This document shows, in pieces, positions 6,506 through 8,674 of a stretch of DNA of 8,674 bases. Under the pieces are notes generated by a model that was not told the origin of the DNA, made no database searches, and saw only the letters and a program-made list of their open reading frames with translations. This stretch comes from CAVURW01 sp963743595 (GTDB taxonomy: Bacteria; Verrucomicrobiota; Verrucomicrobiia; Methylacidiphilales; UBA1321): contig CAVURW010000284.1 of the NCBI GenBank assembly GCA_963743595.1, positions 1 to 8,674 on the forward strand. The letters are read 5' to 3'. Numbering within the stretch: the stretch's first letter is position 1; the number at the start of each line of letters is the position of its first letter. The translations under genes were made by a program, and so were the position numbers.

Positions 6506-7054
6506 TTATGGTTGCTTCCGCCCCTTCGATTTGGTCGGAGCTGAAAACTGCGTTAATATTTTCTGTGGGGTTGAGATTATTGGACAAACGCAGTCACAGG
6601 AGTTCATTAAGTCGGAAAGTTTATTATGATCAATATGGGTTAGATGAGAATCGCTGGTCAACAAGACCGTGCAGTCCAGTAGAGCCACCTCGGCAAGAAT
6701 ATACGCATCATTTGTTTCTTCGAAATCGATCAAACCTTTTTCTTGAATCTTCCATGCATTGACTTCGACGATTCCATGTCCGACAGGCACCAAATTAAGC
6801 GGCCTAAGCATAGGTTCGTCCCGAACCAGCTCCAAAGCCTTTATAGAGCTCTTCTTGAGTTCACCTGAACCGTGTTTAACGAAGTGACCTAATTCGTGAA
6901 GGACAGTAGGAGGAACTATAACTACTGCCCCTGGAATTCTTTTTTTTATTAGATCGAAACAGTCGGGAATATCCTCATGACCATTAGCCCAATCAATCAG
7001 AACATTTGTGTCAACGGCGAACAGAGCTTGAAACTTTTGAGTCCCCTTTGCCAT
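6506..7054 (-). CDS. PIN-domain ribonuclease toxin (VapC-like)
   Basis: A 182-aa protein. PIN-domain acidic residues are in the expected order: FAVDTNVLID (12-21, D15), PTVLHELG (49-56, E54), ETNDAYILAEV (113-123, D116) and LLTSDSHL (131-138, D135, with D142 close by). These would bind Mg or Mn and cut RNA. Family knowledge: most stand-alone bacterial PIN proteins with a small upstream partner are VapC-type toxins that cut tRNA or rRNA. This one is longer than the typical 130-150 aa; the excess is in the loops and a basic C-terminal tail (PTKSKGRKQP). Its first 44 nt overlap the 57-aa gene upstream in another frame, a common toxin-antitoxin layout implying translational coupling; there is no Shine-Dalgarno sequence of its own. 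Local GC is low: I count 24 of 60 at 6841-6900 and 23 of 60 at 6901-6960, against 36 of 60 at 5281-5340 in trpE, suggesting recent acquisition. Confidence 0.87.
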   Translation of the reverse strand: MAKGTQKFQALFAVDTNVLIDWANGHEDIPDCFDLIKKRIPGAVVIVPPTVLHELGHFVKHGSGELKKSSIKALELVRDEPMLRPLNLVPVGHGIVEVNAWKIQEKGLIDFEETNDAYILAEVALLDCTVLLTSDSHLTHIDHNKLSDLMNSCDCVCPIISTPQKILTQFSAPTKSKGRKQP

Positions 7055-7184
7055 AGATTATTTGCATCGCATTGGACATCGACTCGTCCCGTTGTGCATC
7101 GGTCAGTTTGTTGGCCTTTGCACGCATCTCAGCGGCCATTTTCGTACCAGGACTGATTTTATGCTTAGAGTCCTTATTGGTCAT
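7011..7184 (-). CDS. Small antitoxin-like protein, 57 aa, partner of the PIN toxin
   Basis: This ORF runs from the ATG at 7184 to the TGA at 7011-7013. Key segments are ISPGTKMAAEMRAKANKL (residues 10-27) and DAQRDESMSNAMQIIYG (29-45), strongly helical, followed by a short basic, Ser-rich tail ending in RR. It resembles small antitoxins with a basic N-terminus and a helix that wraps the PIN active site, but I see no clear AbrB or ribbon-helix-helix DNA-binding fold in so short a protein. The case for a real gene is the 44-nt overlap with the PIN start, the size, and the upstream inverted repeats over a promoter-like sequence. No Shine-Dalgarno sequence is present. Expected role: neutralise the PIN toxin and perhaps repress the pair. 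The function is inferred from position. Confidence 0.72.
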   Translation of the reverse strand: MTNKDSKHKISPGTKMAAEMRAKANKLTDAQRDESMSNAMQIIYGKGDSKVSSSVRR

Positions 7185-7217
7185 TTAATTTAGAAGTTGG
7201 GTTGGGTGCGGACTAGT

Positions 7218-7247
7218 TAGGTCTGCCTAGCGTGCAAGGATAGCACG
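7218..7247. repeat. Two adjacent short inverted repeats, candidate toxin-antitoxin operator
   Basis: TAGG-TCTG-CCTA (7218-7229) is followed one base later by CGTGC-AAGGATA-GCACG (7231-7247). The second covers the putative -10 box of the toxin-antitoxin promoter. Paired palindromes at this position are the usual place for antitoxin autorepression. The arms are short (4 and 5 bp), so chance is possible. Confidence 0.35.
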
Positions 7248-7267
7248 ATTGAGGGCGGACCTCTCAA
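7237..7267 (-). promoter_or_regulatory. Weak candidate promoter of the toxin-antitoxin pair
   Basis: On the minus strand there is TTGAGA (7267-7262), a long 19-bp spacer, and TATCCT (7242-7237), which is preceded by TGC and so reads as an extended -10. The predicted start would give a leader of roughly 46 nt to the ATG at 7184. The spacer is longer than ideal. If real, this may also be the promoter serving trpE. Confidence 0.3.
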
Positions 7268-7373
7268 GATGTTTTTCAACCTACTCTGCTGCTATGGCAA
7301 CCCAAACCGTGCGAAATCGGGCAAAGTCTTCCTTGAGATCGAGTTGTGCCCACCTCAATTTCAGATGAGTAGC

Positions 7374-7402
7374 TTGACGCCGAGATTTTGTTATCGTAGC
7401 CT
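7374..7402 (+). promoter_or_regulatory. Candidate hpnH promoter
   Basis: TTGACG (7374-7379) is followed after 17 bp by TAGCCT (7397-7402). The -35 box is strong (5 of 6) and the -10 box weak (3 of 6). The spacing is ideal and the predicted leader is about 28 nt. The rest of 7248-7436 holds nothing else I can name. Confidence 0.4.
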
Positions 7403-7436
7403 CCCCCACTTAACCTTAAGGGCACTTACATAAATT

Positions 7437-8450
7437 ATGGTTCCGATTTCTCAAATGTGGACGGTCGCATCCTACGTCATCAATCAAAAGTACATTCTAC
7501 GCAAAAAGCGTTACCCGCTGGTGTTGATGTTGGAGCCTCTGTTCCGCTGCAACCTCGCCTGCGCCGGATGCGGAAAAATTCAATATCCCGACCACATTCT
7601 CAATAAGCGCCTGACGCCCGAACAGTGCTTCGCCGCCGTGGAAGAATGCGGCGCACCGATGGTGAGCATCCCAGGTGGAGAGCCGCTCATCCACAATGAA
7701 ATCGATAAAATTGTGGAGGGTTTAGTCGCTCGCAAGAAGTATATCTACCTCTGCACAAACGCCCTGCTTTTGAAGAAGAAACTCGATCTCTTCAAGCCAA
7801 GCACCTACCTCACGTTTTCCGTGCACATGGACGGCCTGAAGGACGAGCATGATACGGCGGTGTGCCGCGATGGTACTTACGAAATCGCTGTCGAGGCGAT
7901 CAAAGAAGCGGTGAAACGAGGGTTCCGCGTGACGACGAACACGACTCTCTTCTCCGGCACAAACCCGGAACATGTGCGCGAGTTTTTCGATACGATGATG
8001 GCCCTCGGCGTGGAAGGCATGATGCTTTCGCCCGGTTACAGCTACCAAAAAGCCCCGGATCAACAGAGCTTTCTCCATCGCGCCACGACCACGCAACTCT
8101 TCAAACAGATCCTTCAAAATCCGAAGTCGAAATGGAAATTTAACCTCTCGCCTCTCTTCTTGAAGTTCCTCGCTGGCGACGTCGATTTCGAATGCACGCC
8201 TTGGGGCAGCCCCTGCTACAACATCTTCGGATGGCAGAAGCCTTGTTATCTTCTGCAAGATGGCTATGTGCCGACCTTTAAGGAATTGATGGAAGAGACC
8301 GATTGGGATCAATACGGTCACAAGAGCGGCAATGAAAAGTGCACCGATTGCATGGTGCATTGCGGCTACGAACCGAGTGCCGTCGATTCGACTTTCGGGT
8401 CGTGGAGCGGATTCAGCCGTACGGTTAAAGCGACGGTTTTGGGAGCCTAG
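7437..8450 (+). CDS. hpnH: Adenosyl-hopene transferase, radical SAM enzyme HpnH
   Basis: A 337-aa protein. HpnH uses S-adenosylmethionine to generate a 5'-deoxyadenosyl radical that adds to diploptene, giving adenosylhopane, the first step toward C35 extended hopanoids of the cell envelope. Seen: the start MVPISQMW and the segment LEPLFRCNLACAGCGKIQYP (32-51), both characteristic of HpnH. The CxxxCxxC iron-sulfur ligands are C38, C42 and C45. GGEP (80-83) is the SAM-binding motif. Further cysteines at 253, 260, 270, 302, 305 and 309 are in the C-terminal part. Length is normal, and no truncation or frameshift is visible. There is no strong Shine-Dalgarno sequence before the ATG. The stop codon is 1 nt before the next gene, so the two are almost certainly co-transcribed. 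No other hopanoid gene is visible in the window. Confidence 0.96.
   Translation: MVPISQMWTVASYVINQKYILRKKRYPLVLMLEPLFRCNLACAGCGKIQYPDHILNKRLTPEQCFAAVEECGAPMVSIPGGEPLIHNEIDKIVEGLVARKKYIYLCTNALLLKKKLDLFKPSTYLTFSVHMDGLKDEHDTAVCRDGTYEIAVEAIKEAVKRGFRVTTNTTLFSGTNPEHVREFFDTMMALGVEGMMLSPGYSYQKAPDQQSFLHRATTTQLFKQILQNPKSKWKFNLSPLFLKFLAGDVDFECTPWGSPCYNIFGWQKPCYLLQDGYVPTFKELMEETDWDQYGHKSGNEKCTDCMVHCGYEPSAVDSTFGSWSGFSRTVKATVLGA
8441..8445 (+). promoter_or_regulatory. Ribosome-binding site of the gene after hpnH
   Basis: GGGAG lies within the last codons of hpnH, 6 nt before the ATG at 8452. It is the clearest Shine-Dalgarno sequence in the window and supports that start and coupled translation with hpnH. 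Confidence 0.6.
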
Positions 8451-8451
8451 A

Positions 8452-8674
8452 ATGCCAGCCGAAAACAAGTCCATCCCGGTAATCCGGAATGAATCCATTC
8501 AAGGTCGCGTCTTTACGTGCGAAACGGAAAAGGATCGCTTCGAGGCGATTGATCAAGCTTTCGATTATCGCGGCGATGTTACGCTCACCATTTCCACGGG
8601 TGAAACGATGGAAGGTTACGTTTCCAATCGCGTGACCAAAGCCAAGCCGCCTTATCTGGAACTCTGGGTTAAGG
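8452..8674 (+). CDS. Hypothetical protein downstream of hpnH, 3' end outside window
   Basis: The ATG at 8452 opens a frame still open at the window edge (74 residues). I cannot name it. Seen: a charged N-terminus (MPAENKSIPVIRNES), a helix-like segment KDRFEAIDQAFDYR (27-40), then GDVTLTISTGETMEGYVSNR (41-60) and PPYLELWV (66-73). The alternating hydrophobic strands with a gly-containing turn read like a small beta-barrel of the SH3 or Sm-like kind, but this is a visual impression. No signal peptide or membrane segment is visible in the part present. Its start is 1 nt after the hpnH stop codon, with a good ribosome-binding site, so it should be expressed with hpnH. Whether it takes part in hopanoid synthesis is unknown. 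Confidence 0.75.
   Translation, partial: MPAENKSIPVIRNESIQGRVFTCETEKDRFEAIDQAFDYRGDVTLTISTGETMEGYVSNRVTKAKPPYLELWVK

Noticed and set aside
6504..6587. Longer trpE start at the ATG at 6587
   Set aside because: The 28 extra residues do not look like TrpE, they lie over the PIN gene's end, and the ATG at 6503 gives the normal length with a GGAAG upstream.
6884..6898. HELGH (HExxH zinc-protease pattern) at residues 53-57 of the PIN protein
   Set aside because: The PIN acidic residues are complete and in order, E54 is one of them, and no peptidase context follows. The pattern is probably coincidence.
7294..7368. Plus-strand 24-codon frame (MATQTVRNRAKSS...) in the hpnH upstream region
   Set aside because: Short, without a ribosome-binding site or tryptophan/histidine runs that would suggest a leader peptide.
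7722..8498. Minus-strand open frame of 258 aa opposite hpnH
   Set aside because: It covers an unmistakable hpnH reading frame; its translation is low in motifs and Arg/His-rich, as expected of an antisense shadow.
1..8674. CRISPR array, transposase, tRNA or rRNA gene, attachment sites
   Set aside because: Read through both strands by eye. No regular repeat-spacer pattern, transposase motifs, terminal repeats or recognisable RNA genes were seen.

Overview
The window looks like a chromosomal stretch from a PVC-type bacterium, most likely Verrucomicrobiota. That is an inference from gene content (radical-SAM hopanoid gene hpnH, SUKH immunity-like protein, PIN toxin), moderate GC, and the scarcity of Shine-Dalgarno sequences ahead of most starts. 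No rRNA, tRNA, insertion sequence or CRISPR array was seen. No gene-free stretch exceeds 300 bases; the longest is 7185-7436 (252 bp).

Layout. Everything from 1 to 7184 is on the minus strand, and the last 1.2 kb is on the plus strand. Reading along minus-strand transcription: a small overlapping toxin-antitoxin pair (57-aa antitoxin-like protein at 7011-7184, PIN-domain toxin at 6506-7054) abuts trpE (4998-6503) by 2 nt. After an 81-bp gap comes a second block: a HAD phosphatase-like protein (3804-4916), a 75-aa unknown protein (3558-3785), an HNH-nuclease-like protein (2419-3501), a SUKH/SMI1-like immunity protein (1936-2400), a second and longer HNH paralogue (454-1878), and a macro-domain protein running off the left edge (1-410). 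Divergent from the toxin-antitoxin pair, hpnH (7437-8450) is followed after 1 nt by a gene truncated at the right edge.

How the genes may work together. trpE and hpnH are housekeeping or lipid genes: the first step of tryptophan synthesis and the first step of extended hopanoid side-chain synthesis. The HAD-75aa-HNH-SUKH-HNH block is the unusual part. Two paralogous nucleases share an N-terminal domain of about 110 residues, a His-His/Asn/His nuclease core and a long downstream region, and they flank a protein of the superfamily that commonly gives immunity to nuclease toxins. Neither nuclease has a signal peptide, RHS/YD repeats or any trafficking domain I recognise. I read the block as a candidate effector-immunity or intracellular conflict system of unfamiliar architecture. 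The roles of the HAD protein, the 75-aa protein and the macro protein are unknown.

Regulatory signals were found by eye. The two best, upstream of the macro gene and of the long HNH gene, have their -10 boxes only 8 and 12 nt before the ATG, so leaderless or near-leaderless transcripts are likely.
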